A DNA stretch of 64,000 nt from Stenogyne calaminthoides (Eukaryota > Streptophyta > Magnoliopsida > Lamiales > Lamiaceae), in contig JBBCBC010000033.1 in assembly GCA_037126765.1 (NCBI GenBank), forward strand, positions 8,136,085-8,200,084, given 5' to 3'. The position numbers and the translations under genes were made by a program. Positions within the stretch are counted from its first letter, which is position 1; the number at the start of each line of letters is the position of its first letter. Below the pieces are notes generated by a model, which was given only the letters and a program-made list of their open reading frames with translations, made no database searches and was not told the origin of the DNA. Positions 1-11,194 of this stretch are shown piece by piece.

Positions 1-470
1 CACCTTGTGTGTCTATCGAGATGACGTAACCCGCATCAACAGACTCAGTCGAAAATGAACATGAGAGTTTGATCAGCGATCTTGATCACCAACAACCGAT
101 CTTCGTGATATCAACTCACCATTTAACAAAATGGAGAGCCCATCGACTCTTTTCTTAGGGCTCTGGGCTTAAAAATCCTATCAAGGCATTTGCCGCTCCA
201 CCGGTTTTAGCTTGACTAATGGCTTTTAGGATTTCTTTAAAAGCCTCTCTCACCCTTGTTAAGTGGGGAAAATGAGAGCATCGATTTAAAATCTCTCTCC
301 CCCTTCTACTTGGGTTAGGATGAGGTTTAGGGTTATAGGTTTAGGGTTTTTGGTTATGACTTATGTAATGACCTCCGGGTCCTTTGTACTTGTATATTGT
401 AATGTAATCGACCTTGGTCTTTATCAATGAAAAGTTCTATTATTCCATTGTTGTGTAAAATTCACGTATC
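1..470 (+). other. unassigned repeat-like DNA with a transcript-3'-end look
   Basis: No coding region is recognisable. On the plus strand, positions about 355-435 resemble a plant 3' end: T/G-rich text with 'ttgtacttgtatattgtaat' and then an 'aatgaaaag' motif. Similar text follows the aORF stop in E2 (about 18520) and E3 (about 34370), so this may be an inverted or captured piece of such a region. It could equally be an LTR R region of another family. The left limit lies outside the window. Confidence 0.25.
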
Positions 471-784
471 CTTATGCGATTTTAAGCTTTAATCTTGTGA
501 ATACCACTTGTGAATCTTGCTTGTTGAATATCGACTTAATCGACTTACAAAGTATAACCGAATGATTTAATCGAGATAATCCTTTAAACGATCGCCTTTA
601 ATCGATAAACTTTAAATCGATCAAGATTTTCTCATATCGGTTCCTTTACTTATCTTCGATCGATCAATTGAGATACCAAATTCAACCGATTTTACTTGAA
701 CTCGATTAGTTTCTCAACCAAATGGGTTCGAGATCATTCCATCAAACATTTTAGGTGCATTTTCTCCAAGATCCGAAGCCCTAG
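471..784 (-). other. E1 spacer downstream of RNase H
   Basis: This AT-rich stretch lies past the end of the RNase H region of E1 (minus sense). It sits where E3 has its non-coding spacer before the aORF. No PPT or LTR start was found here, so the 3' end of E1 is lost or outside the window. The many 'atcgat' words are atypical for this family (see the finding on CG replacements). Confidence 0.35.
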
Positions 785-1460
785 CTCATTGCATAATTCT
801 CCTAAATCGATCTCGGCCTAGTGGCTTGGTTAGAATATCGACTTTACAGATATCGGATGAATCTTTTCCATTCTCGATATTCTTCTTTTCAACATGATCT
901 CTTATAAAATGGTGTCGACATCCACATGCTTGCATCTTGTATGTAGAACAGATTCTCGAGTAATTGCAATAAGACTATTATCGCCACGAAAAATAGGTAC
1001 ATTCTTAGCTTCAATGTTATAATCCCTCACCGGCGATTAAGCGGAAGCGGCTTGGGAACAATAAATTTTCCTCTGCAGACCATATATTCTCGCTTCAAGA
1101 GTAGATGTCGTGAATCGATGTCTCGCTTTTTTGAAAACCACGAGATCGGTTTACTTCCTAAGTTCTAGGTGGATTTTCCCAATCTTGCAACCTCCATAAT
1201 CGTAATCATCCCACTAAGCTCTAGATTATCATCGATAAAATAAACCAAGGTTTATGTCCCTTCAGATACTTAAGAATCCGCTTAGCTGCTTCTAGGTGGC
1301 TTATCATTGATTTGCTCGAATCGCACATACACCTATCGCTAAGGTTATATCTCGGTCCGCTGGCCGCAAATGTATAGTAGAGATCCAATGAGAGCCCTAT
1401 ATTCCTTCCGATTTGTTTTCGACCATCCTCATCTCGATCCATCTTGAATCCAAATATCAT
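785..1460 (-). pseudogene. E1 RNase H (Ty1/copia), decayed
   Basis: RNase H would degrade the RNA of the RNA-DNA hybrid during reverse transcription. Reading the minus strand, 1221-1460 gives the copia connection region: a degraded '..L..SRPD'-like segment, then 'HLEAAKRILKYLKG'. Near 800-870 the terminal 'DILTKPL..DRF' motif of copia RNase H is visible. Between these the frame is repeatedly broken and the catalytic core cannot be read. The layout matches RNase H of E3 (29506-30277). Some breaks may be sequence error. Confidence 0.6.
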
Positions 1461-2467
1461 AGAATTTTGGCTTCCTTATAATTTTGAACTCCAAACTTAG
1501 CCAATAAATTCCTAGTGTACTTTTTTTTGCGAGATGAATATCCCTTCGTACTTTGCTTTACTTGAAGACCCGTAAAGTAATTCATCCGACCCATCATGGA
1601 CATCTCGAACTTCCCCTTGCATCGGTTCTTTGAATCTTTCACATAGACTCTTGTTAGAGATCCGAAGATGATGTCGCCCACGTGATCCTGAACCATCGAA
1701 TATCTTCTCCATCTTCTATTCTCAATAAGGTTCTCGCCCATTGCTTCTTTTAGTGAACCCACCGTCGATCAAGAACCGAGAGAGTGTATCATACCAAGCT
1801 CGATGAGCTTGTTTCAGGCCATAAAGAGCTTTTCTTAAACGGTACACTTGGTTGTTCTTTTCGAATCCTGGAGGTTGTTCGACATAAACTTCCTCTGCTA
1901 GTACCCCGTTTAAAAATGCACTCTTTACGTCCATCTGATACACAGTGAACCTCTGTGGGAAGCATATGCCAGAAACAGCCGAATGGCTTCTAGACGAGCG
2001 ACTGGTGCAAAGGTCTCATCATAGTCAATTCCTTCTGATTGTGAATACCCCTTAGCAACAAGTCTTGCCTTATTTCTGGTGATGACGTTTTTCTCATCTC
2101 TCTTGTTCTTGAATACCCACTTCGTGCCAATTACATCTTGATGATTTGGTCTGTCTACCAGTTCCCAAACTTGATTTCTCTCGAACTGTTCCAGCTCCTC
2201 CTGCATGACTAGAATCCAGCTTGCGTCTTGTAGAGCTTCCTCTATTGTTGTTGGTTCCTTCATAGACAGATAACAGCAATACATGGCACTTTCACCAATC
2301 TGATGTATAGTTTTAACTTTATCAGATGAGTCTCCGATTATCAGATCAGTTGGATGACTGGTTATCCAGGTCCTTCTGTTCTGATTTGCGTCGGTTTGGA
2401 GAACATCGTCCGTTTCTGATAAAATTTCATTACTAGCGATTGGGAGTGGTGCAGAGTTATGATCCAC
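1461..2467 (-). pseudogene. E1 reverse transcriptase (RVT_2)
   Basis: Copies element RNA into cDNA in the cytoplasmic virus-like particle. The minus strand of 1925-2467 reads the RT N-terminus with 'WELVDRP', '[11 protein letters not shown]', '[13 protein letters not shown]' and '[16 protein letters not shown]'. Positions 1722-1943 continue with '[12 protein letters not shown]', '[12 protein letters not shown]' and '[13 protein letters not shown]'. Positions 1461-1762 hold the 'DIIFGS' and 'FEMSMMG' region. The catalytic YVDD reads as a degenerate 'HVGD', so the active site is lost as written. Frame changes occur near 1940 and 1750. Wording is very close to E3 RT, placing E1 in the same SIRE-like lineage. 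Confidence 0.85.
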
Positions 2468-3700
2468 TTGATAAGAACAAGTCTCAGCCTGATGTTGGAC
2501 TCATCATGTGCTGATGTCTGTTCGTGGGAACTTCAGATGTTCCCCCTGAATCGGATGGTTCAGTTGATACTGTCTCAGCTGTATCAGCTTCTTCATCGAC
2601 AGTTTTTCGTACCTTAGGATCTGATTGATCTGGTGAATCAGCTAGATCTGGTGAATCAGCTAGATCTGGAATGTATATTGTTACAGTTTCTGATTCTTTT
2701 TCCTTGATTGTTAGATGATCCATTTTCTGAACATCAGGTTCTTGTTGATCAGGTACATCTTGTTCTGCGGCAGATTTCTCTTGTTCAGAAGATGCTTCAT
2801 CAAAGACTACATGGGGTGTTTCTTCCACAAGTAGGGTTCGTCTGTTGTAAACCCTGAAAGCCTTGCTAGATGAGGAATATCCTAAGAATATACCCTCATC
2901 TGACTTGGCCTCAAAGGTTTTCAACTGACTCTTCCCATTGTTGTGTATGAAACACTTACACCCAAAAACATGGAAGTAGGAAACACGAGGTTTTATGTCC
3001 TTCCACAGTTCATAGGGTGTTTTGTAGTGAGCCTTAGTCAGAAGACATCTATTCTGAGTGTGGCATGCAGTGTTGATTGCTTCTGCCCAGAAACGGCTTG
3101 GTATTGCATGTTCAGCTAACATCGCATGCGGCGAAATTTCTTTGAGAGTTCTGTTCCTCCGTTCTGCTACTCCATTTTGTTGTGGCATCCTTGCAGCTGA
3201 TGTTTCATGCTGTATACCAAACTTAGAGCAAAAATCAGTAATAAAAGAGTTCAGAAATTCTGTACCTTTATCTGATCTGATTTTTACTACACTGACACCC
3301 TTCTCATTTTGTAATCTTTTTAGCAGCTCGGGTATCTTCGTTGTCATCTCATTCTTCTTATGTAAGAATATAACCCAGGTAAACTTGTCATCTCATTTGC
3401 GTCCGTTGAGACTGACTGGTGTAACTGGTCCAAATAGATCCATATGAAGCAACAAGCAAAGATCTGCTTTGGATGCCGGTCCCGGAATTCCCTTGAATGA
3501 AGCTTTGACTGTTTTCCTTCCTCGACACGCAAAGACATGTCTGATCCTTTGAAAATACTTCATTCGGAAGTCCTTCCACTAGAGACATCCTTGCTATCTT
3601 ATTAAGAGTTTTAAAGTTCAGATGGCTCATTCTTTTGTGCCGAGCCAACCGGCTACTTTTGGAACTCTTGACAATCATGCATGCATTTCTTGGGCAACTG
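2468..3700 (-). pseudogene. E1 integrase with GAG-pre-integrase zinc region
   Basis: Would insert element cDNA into host DNA. On the minus strand, 3388-3678 carries the pre-integrase 'SHLNFKTLNKIARM..VEGLPNEVFSK' segment and its zinc-binding site, which is frameshifted. The clean segment 2484-3347 has 'KIRSDKGTEF' (second catalytic Asp) and 'PQQNGVAERRNRTL' (catalytic Glu), then 'FGCKCFIHNNG' and 'GIFLGYS..SKAFRVYN'. An acidic linker follows, with the repeated unit 'DLADSP'. The first catalytic Asp region near 3420-3440 reads 'SYGSIWTS' in the open frame, because a frameshift hides the usual 'HMDLFGPV'. This stretch is much better preserved than its flanks. Confidence 0.85.
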
Positions 3701-3799
3701 CTCCAATCACCTATGTAGATCGTCCCTTTCCTTGAACCCGATTAGCAAAATCTGCTTGATCGCTCGATTCTTGATAGTGCATTGGTCGGGCGAGAGAAC

Positions 3800-4075
3800 T
3801 CAACACTTGAATCCGTTGTCGCAGAAATTGTGAAACCGATAATAGGTTGTGCTTCGGACCTTCGACATCTGAGACTCCGCCATTTGTACATCATCATTCT
3901 CTAAGGTTCCGAATCCTTTGGTATAACCAAAGTTATCATCACCGAAGAGTACACGCGGGCCTTTCTGTTCTATGTAAGAGCTGAGGAGATGTTTGCTTCC
4001 AGTCATGTGCCTTGAGCATCCACTATCGATGTACCAGATAGTTGCTTGCACACCTCCTTTGTTAGCCAGACCCAC
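3800..4075 (-). pseudogene. E1 aspartic protease
   Basis: Processes the Gag-Pol polyprotein. The minus strand reads 'WYIDSGCSRHMTGSKHLLS', with the DSG active-site triad, then 'EQKGPRVLFGDDNFGYTKGFGTL', the standard copia protease body. The frame is lost after about residue 70, in the region equivalent to 'VSYVSGLKHNLLSISQFCD' of E3. Positions 3700-3800 between protease and pre-integrase are unreadable. Confidence 0.8.
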
Positions 4076-6685
4076 GCGATCCTGCAGCCAAATCAGGCTT
4101 TAGGTACCCCTTTTGGATTGGGTCCTGAGGGGTTAGGATTAGTTTTGGGGATCCATACAAACAGAGCACTTCTATTGTGATCAGTTAGATCAGAAGGCCT
4201 GATTTGTCTCCCATACCTATCAACATTATCATACGTCTCTTTATATGCTTTCTGATTAGTATGATTATTAGTGTGAACCTTGGGTGACTTAGAAAACTTG
4301 GGATTTATCTTTTTCTCGTTTGTCTTCTTTTCATCCAAAGGTGGTTCTCAGTGCGTGACCCTAGATTTACGATTATAGGGGTAGGTACGATTTGCTACCA
4401 TCAAAAGATTCATATCTTTTCAAGATAGGTGGTTTTTGCGGTTTAATTCAAGCATGCTTATTAGGCGGTGACCTTGATTGGGTCTCGATTGTACTTCCCT
4501 TTTCTGAGGTTGTCTTTTCTCGATTCCCGATCTGTTGATTAGGTTGAGGTTTCTTCGGAAGAGCCGGGTTCTTCGTTGATTCCTCGGTGATGTTTTTTAC
4601 CATTAGGGTCCATTTCGCCCCTTCGGTTGGCACCTACCTTACCTGCTCAACTGGTCCTTTTCCCTTAATAGATACATGTTTGGCTTTTGGTGTATCTTTG
4701 TCAGAAACTCGTCTGATTACACCTTTTTTAGATGAATCAGCCGGGGCTTTTGAGGATGTGGAAGGGTTCTCATAGCCAAGTCCCTTCTTATTAATCGTTG
4801 TTCGAAAATAGGCGTTCATGTCTTGAACGGTTTTAGATGATTTTGAAAAAACCTCTATTTTCTTACGCAGATTATCCTCAGATGATTTTAGACTTTCATG
4901 CTTTTGGAACAACTCATCGAATTTTGCTTGCAGGATTTTGAAGTCATCAGCTTGCTGTTTGTTAATTGCCAGTTGATCTTTGATCTGCTTCTCCTGATCA
5001 GAAGCTTTAACTTTGAGAATTTTAAATTCCTCTGTTGCGCTTCGGCGGTTTAAAATTATCTAAGTTCGGAGAGGCTTTTTGAGATCATTTTCTTTAGCAA
5101 GTTTGATTATTTACGGTCCTCGACTTATCATTTTCAGCTTCCACTATAGCATAAGTGTCTACTGCATTGGAGAGATCCTCAAGCAATTGCTCTGAGTAGA
5201 GCTGCAGGTCAATCTCCCCAGCAGGTGTGCTAATGATAGCAGGTGTAGAAGCGAACGAAGAAGGTTTGGAGGTTACCTCAGATTGGTCCTCCCTGGCCAT
5301 CAGGCAGATCTCCTCATCGTCTGAAGAGAATATTAGATCTTCATTTTCATAGAAGTCAACAACACTGCTGATCAGTCAGAAGTCTTCTACAGAGGAGTAT
5401 CCAGAGTCCTCAGAGGGCAGATAGGAATCGTCAATTCCTGACGTATCAGCAACCATGGCTCTTCCGTCCCCTATAACGTTGCTCTCTTCTCGTTCCTCTT
5501 TTCTTCCCTTTCTCTTGGCGTCAAAGTCAGGCGTTCTGCGCTATAGTGACACGGCTTCTCACGGTTGAAACACGCTCCTTGATCCACCGAACCTTTCCTT
5601 CCGGGTGAATCACTCTGTCATGCATGTATGACCTATCGGTGACTTCCCTTTTTGATAGTAGTCTGAGCTTCTTCTGTCTGATTGGTTATCTCTTCCTTCC
5701 TCAGTCTGATTGTCTCTTTTCCTTTCATCTCTGTGATCCCTCCGATCATTAGATCTGGTTCTTTCTGGAGATCTGTTGGCTGATCTCCTATCTCTCCCTC
5801 GGCTATGTTGATAGTCCTTATAAAATCTTCTATACTTACCAAGTTGGACGTTCGACTTCTCAAAACTTCCCCAGTAGCGGAAGCGATCTGTTCTTTGACA
5901 CATTATATTCCCAACGAGTTCGTTGGCCTTCGTTTCTCTTCTTTGGTTGCCTTAAAAAGCAACCGATTTTGAAGTTGAGGCTTGGCGGGCACCTCATCTT
6001 CATCGACTTGTCCTCTCTCAATCAAATCGAACTTCGTGAGCTTTAAGGCTCAAGAACAAGCTACTTGGCTTCATTTTTGAAATGTCTTGGCAATCCTTGA
6101 TTACCGCGGACCTTCATATCCCACTTCTTGGTGAGAGACCTTAGGATTTTGTAGTTGATATCTTTATCGGACATCTCTACCAAGTTCTCGGCTTGTTTAT
6201 AGACATTGTAATTCTTCCATCGAGTTCGTTGATGGTTTCGTTGGGCAAAGATCATCTTGATTTTTCGAACTTCACCAATTAAACTTGTAGACTACCGTCT
6301 TTTATCTGCTCATTTCCCGCGATATCTCAAACCGTGAGTATCCCACATTGCTTTCGCAGATTTGAGATACTTAATCTTTTCCTTGGTGACCTTATCCATT
6401 GTTTTCATGATAATATGCCTTGCGATAGTATCTAGAGTATGCGCTTTCCTTTCCTCTCGCATCCATCAAGGTTTGGCTTTTTTCGCACAAGACTTCCCGG
6501 TGCAAAGTCCGGATCTCCTCCCGATTGCGGGGTTGTTGTAATAAATGATGATGGGTCCTCTTTTCGATGACTTCCATCATTCGCCGCTTATCGAACCTAG
6601 ATGGTTGGACATATATATGGCCCAATGCGATACTCATCGATTGAGAACTTCGGCAGATCATGATACATACCGAGGTGTTATCCAT
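4076..6685 (-). pseudogene. E1 Gag (long, coiled-coil, SIRE-like)
   Basis: Structural protein of the virus-like particle. The chosen start is the ATG at 6685 (minus strand, 'MDN'), matching the 'MDNM' start of E2 gag and lying about 125 bp from the PBS. The capsid-like UBN2 region is broken, but 'MSDKDINYKILRSL' (6061-6255) is shared with E2. A basic Arg/Asp/Ser-rich region follows (5610-5903). A zinc knuckle is recognisable at about 5530-5575, but its second and fourth Cys codons read as Arg codons (CGT, CGC). After an acidic region (5094-5300) there is a coiled coil with 'KHESLKSSEDNLRKK' (4634-4912) and a Lys/Pro-rich tail. The same order occurs in E3. Several frameshifts and stops are present. 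Confidence 0.75.
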
Positions 6686-6810
6686 CTTTGAGTGATTTTG
6701 GAAAATGAATGAGTTTTAAAAACGGTTTTTCAAGATCGATTCGATTGACCACAAAGATTCTTCCTCAAGAATCGATGATACACGTAGTCGATTAGTTCAG
6801 AGAACCAACC

Positions 6811-6822
6811 GCCTCGATACCA
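6811..6822 (-). other. E1 primer-binding site (initiator tRNA-Met)
   Basis: The plus strand reads 'gcctcgatacca', a two-base variant of the reverse complement of TGGTATCAGAGC. It lies two bases inside the 5' LTR edge. The initiator Met tRNA is the usual primer of plant copia elements. Confidence 0.75.
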
Positions 6823-6824
6823 CT

Positions 6825-8393
6825 TGTAGGTCCCGAACGGTTTAGTGAGGGCAAAAGTCTAGAGGGGGCGGGTGAATAGACTTCAAAAACTTTTTCTGCA
6901 GATCGGTGTGAGGGCGCTTAGCTTTGATCAGAGTCTTTTAGTGAATCGGTTTGGGCTGATAACCAACTTATTAATCGCTCAAGGCGATCGATTCGAACTA
7001 TCGGTTTAACTGATGTGTCGCGGAAGCTTAAGTTTTACCCGTGTGAAAAACCAGGTTTGATAAATCGATTCCAAAGTTAATCTTTTAATCAGTTGACTGA
7101 AGTGTCATGTATGATCAGATCAGTAGCTTGGTGCTAACTGATCTCAACTTGGAATATGTATGCTCTTTAAAGGTTGTGTGCGATTGTGTAATCGCTAATC
7201 AAAGCGGTAAAGACACACAAGATTTATAGTGGTTCGACAAACCAATCCTACGCCCACTCTTCCCTATCACAAGGGGGCACCTACTTAACCAACTGGACTT
7301 TGTTTTATGTGTAAGTCAACACAGTACACCAACTAGATGTTTAAGGAGTTCACACTCAACCGATCCCGCAGATCGTAACTAGAAACCCTAGTCTCGAATC
7401 TTGCTAAACAACTTAACCTAACTTGGGGGTTTGGGTAAGATTGTTTTGTTCCAACTATGAAATCTTTTCTTTAGATATAAAATTCTAATGACTAGATGAA
7501 AAGATTTCTATGCTAAGAACTTATGGGATGAACACTTAATAAAAATAATCTTCTTGATCGTGTTCTTCGTATGAAAATCGATAATTGCTTTAGCTTCTTG
7601 ATTGTTCAATTCGTTCTCTCTCTTGTTGTTGTTTTTTTCTCTAAAAGTGTAATCCCATATATATAGACCTTGAAATCAAAGAGCCGTTGGAGAGCAATTT
7701 GAATTTCAGGCTATATTTGGTAGACTTGCAGGCTTGATGTGATGTGCTTCAGGAATGGCATGGCCGAAAGCATGAAAAGTGTTTTTATAGCCGTTCTGAG
7801 AAGCATCATCAAATCCGCAATTGCCGGCTCCGATCATACGTGTCTTGTTCTTATTGGATAGCAGACTCACTTTTTCAAAGATGTTCTTCCAACTATGCTT
7901 GACATTCTTCTTGTTCGGATCATCGACGTATGATTAGGTGAAACATCGATTTCACCGGTGACCGATCGATCTGGTGTGAATCGATCTACTGATGGAGTCT
8001 TCCGGTGTTGGTTGACTTAGCTTCAACTAGCGGACTTCGGTGATGTAGGTCTTCCGTCCGATCTTCCGAAGTCATCCGATCTTCAAGTATTACGAGTTTG
8101 AGCTTCATGACTTCAAACCGAGATATCTGACTAGATCGGATCGATCTGATCTTCTGTTCTTCTCTAGCATTCCGCCCGTTTGATATCACCGTTTCTTTTG
8201 AGTCTTCAGATCGACCTATACATATTGAGTTTTCCCCTCAATATGTGACCTATCTATTACATCGGTTGTTCTATCTGAAGAATTATCAATCGGTCGCCTA
8301 TAACAGTAATATAAACATCGATCACCAATGTGTCCGACCGTCCCTATTACATGTGTTTTTGGAACTTTCATCAAAACTATAAATTTCCCAACA
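6825..8393 (-). mobile_element. E1 5' LTR
   Basis: On the plus strand this begins 'tgtaggtcccg' and ends 'aaatttcccaaca', so in element sense it runs TGTTGGGAAA...CCTACA. It aligns along its length with the reverse complement of the E2 LTRs. A TATA-like 'tatatata' lies near 7655 with 'tccctatcac' text at 7240-7260, as in the other LTRs. The stretch 7900-8200 is rich in 'cgatcg', where E2 has 'ctgatc' and 'cagatc'. Length about 1.57 kb. Confidence 0.85.
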
Positions 8394-9157
8394 GAGCCGT
8401 TGGAGAGCAATTTGAATTTCGGCTATATTAGGTAGGTTGTAGGATATGATTGTGGTGTTCTCCGAATATCGATGTGGCCGTAGGCATCATTAGCGTCGTT
8501 TATGTCCGCAGCGTCGAATCCCGCATTATCAGCTCTTTTTGTACACGTGTCGCTTTCTTCTTGGCTTCGCAAGGCGGCACTTCAGGAATTTGTCTGTTAG
8601 ATGATTGATATTCCTTTTGTAGAAGATTTTCTTGTGTGGTGTATCATTTTGATTGACGCCAGGTGTGAGCTGACTTGATCAAATAAATGATCAGTCTACC
8701 TTGTTGAGTCTTCTGATGCAGATTGTCTTAGCACAATATGCGACTCACCGATATAGGTCTTCGTCTTCGGTAGTCTTCGATCTTGGTGACTTCGAGCCTC
8801 GATGTCTTGAGTTTATCTTGAGTCTTGAGTTCATCCGAGTCTTGAGTTTATCCGAGTCTTGAGTTCATCCGAGTCTTCGTCTTATGTCTTGACCTGATCT
8901 TCTGACTTCTTGTCTTCTGATTTGTTCTTAGTCTTCTGATCATCTGACCTTATCTGGGTCATCTGATATTTCGACCTGACCTATACATATTGAGTTCCCC
9001 CTCAATATGTGACCTATCTTTTACATCAGCTTTATATACATTTCAGATGGTCATCTTAATCTGATTCTAAGTCATCAGTCAGCTAACAGGTCTGACTGGT
9101 CCTATTTTAACCTGTTTTGGAACATCCATCAAAACTAATAATACAGATTTCCCAACA
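8394..9157 (-). mobile_element. LTR fragment (E1/E2 family) split by E1
   Basis: The first bases 'gagccgttggagag' match an internal LTR point (7681 in E1), and the segment ends with the LTR terminus 'tttcccaaca' at 9157. It is thus the outer half of a second LTR in the same orientation, directly abutting E1. The simplest reading is that E1 inserted into this LTR. The predicted 5-bp target duplicate would be 'gagcc', whose second copy would lie beyond the left end of the window. Confidence 0.7.
8801..8880. repeat. 17-bp tandem repeat within the LTR
   Basis: Three near-perfect copies of 'gagtcttgagttcatcc' (starts 8820, 8837, 8854), with degenerate partial copies on both sides. E1 and E2 have only single-copy text at the equivalent place, so this is a local expansion in U3. 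Confidence 0.85.
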
Positions 9158-10670
9158 ACGCGGAATCTAGCAGTTACGAGATTACGTACCTCTTGTAGAG
9201 AAAACAGTTGAGACGATGGATCAACTCAAAGTGCCTTCTCAAATATGTACCACGTCCACGAACGTAATCCGGTGGAAGGATTCTCACGAATGATTTTAAT
9301 AAGGAGAAAACTAAAAATATTTGCCACCACCTTTGTGGATTTCTAATTTTTCCAACACATGGAATAACATTGGGAATGAAAAATTCATCCCCTATTTATA
9401 GAGCAAGGGGGGGGATGCTTCTTCCTCAAGATACAATCTTGAATATATCCAATATATTATATTTCCCAAAATATCTCCCAACAAAGTCTTCTCCTCCTTC
9501 TTGTCACACAATTTTTGAAAATTCCAAATAAAATAGGGAAGGAATAAAATCTTTTACCTTTCTTGAATTTATGGGATAAACTTGTATCTCAAGAATACTT
9601 ATTCCATAAAATATTTCCAAGAAAATCAAGAAAATCTTTTTCTCTCTCCTACTCATTTTCGAAAATATTTAGGAAAAATAGGCAATAATATTTTGTTCTC
9701 CTTTTCATTAATTGGACTTCAATTGGGCTATTTGAGGGGCATTTAGGAGAATTAAGATTGGACCTCCAATGGTCTATGAATCTTTAATATTAAGCCAAAT
9801 ATTATTCAAGCCCATTAATATTAATTTGTTCCACTATAAAATTAATATTGAACTATCCATCTTAACCCATATTACGACTTCACAATAATATGGCTCCCGG
9901 TTATTATTTCCCATTTTTAAGATTATCTAGTCCACTAATTAATTAAGCCACTGAACAAGCTTTATATTAATTAATATCTTTGTCCTTGGAGTAAAGACAA
10001 CTCAACATTATTATCCATACCGGAAATAAATTTCCACTTGCAACATTTGGTATGATAAAGCTTCTGAGCCAACCAAGGGGACAAATCAAGCAAGACGTAC
10101 TTGCACACGATTCTCCGTATTAAATCTTAGCAATCGTCATGTAACTAATAATATTGCCGAAGATATAAGGTATCTAATCGCGTTGATTCTCTTCCCTTCA
10201 TAAATCAAAGCAATAGTTATTAATTTTACACGATTCTATTTAAGGGACGGAGATTAAGAAATAACGAACCACTGAGGTCTAATTCTTGTATATTTAGTAC
10301 CGAAGAATTTATCCTCCTGTAGGTCCTATTCAGTGCATCATAATGCACTAGTGTAATCTCTTGGTCCAGACAAGCCAATCTGAGCCTTACACTTCAACCT
10401 TTCATGATGGATTGTTCATTTCCATCTGGGTTGTGAATTTGTACTTAGTTACGAGGAACTATTAATTTGATCTTCCGTGACCTGGTATCACCAAATTAAC
10501 TACAATGTAACACATACTATTTATAGAACAGGTTTGCAACAAATATATATATATATCATTCAATCATATTTAATGCAACAGTGATAAATAATTTATTTCA
10601 GTAATTAAATAAGAAATTCAGTTTGGTTATACAAAGTAAAACGCATACTTTCCAGCATAACCCCAACATT
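9158..10670 (-). mobile_element. LTR of a third copia-like family
   Basis: The right edge reads 'gcataaccccaaca', i.e. TGTTGGGGTTATGC on the minus strand. A TATA-like 'ctataaatag' lies at about 9398-9406 (minus). The likely inner LTR edge is 'tgtagagaaaac' at 9194, leaving 9158-9193 as internal sequence or a mutated end. The body is AT-rich, without ORFs, and unlike the E1-E4 LTRs. It directly abuts the truncated 5' LTR of E2 on the right. No target duplication was found. Confidence 0.5.
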
Positions 10671-11194
10671 TACGGAGCTGACAAGTGCGGGATTCAGCGG
10701 ATCACAGTCAAATGGCTAGAAAGGACAAGCTTACATGCTTTTGGCCATGCCGCCTCTGCGCACGTCGAATCAAGCCTGCAAACCTACCTAAAATAGACTA
10801 AAATTCAAATTGCTCTCCAACGGCTAATTTGATTTCATACCTATATATATGGGATCAAACCTTCATAGTAAGGTTACGAAAATGATCATCAAGCTCAAGC
10901 TATCCGATATTTCCGTAAGAACACACAAATTGAAGAACATTTTCTAAGTGTTCATCCCATAATTCTTAGCATAGAAATCTTATCCTTAAGCTTTAGGGTA
11001 CCCATATACTAGGATAGATTTCCAATTGGAACACAACAAATCTTATACCCAAACCAAGTGTTAGGTTAAGTTTGTTTAACAAGATTTTAGACTAGGGTTT
11101 CTAGTTCTGACTTCTTGGATTGGTTGAGTGAGAACTCTTGAAACATCTATTGTACTGTGTTGGACTAACACATTAATCTAAGTCCAGTTGGTTA
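10671..11194 (+). mobile_element. E2 5' LTR, left part (truncated)
   Basis: Matches 19210-19740 of the E2 3' LTR ('acggagctgacaagtg' onward), with a TATA-like 'ctatatatatggg' at about 10842. Roughly the first 530 bp of the LTR are missing. The segment ends at the target duplicate 'ggtta' (11190-11194), where the solo LTR entered. Confidence 0.85.
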
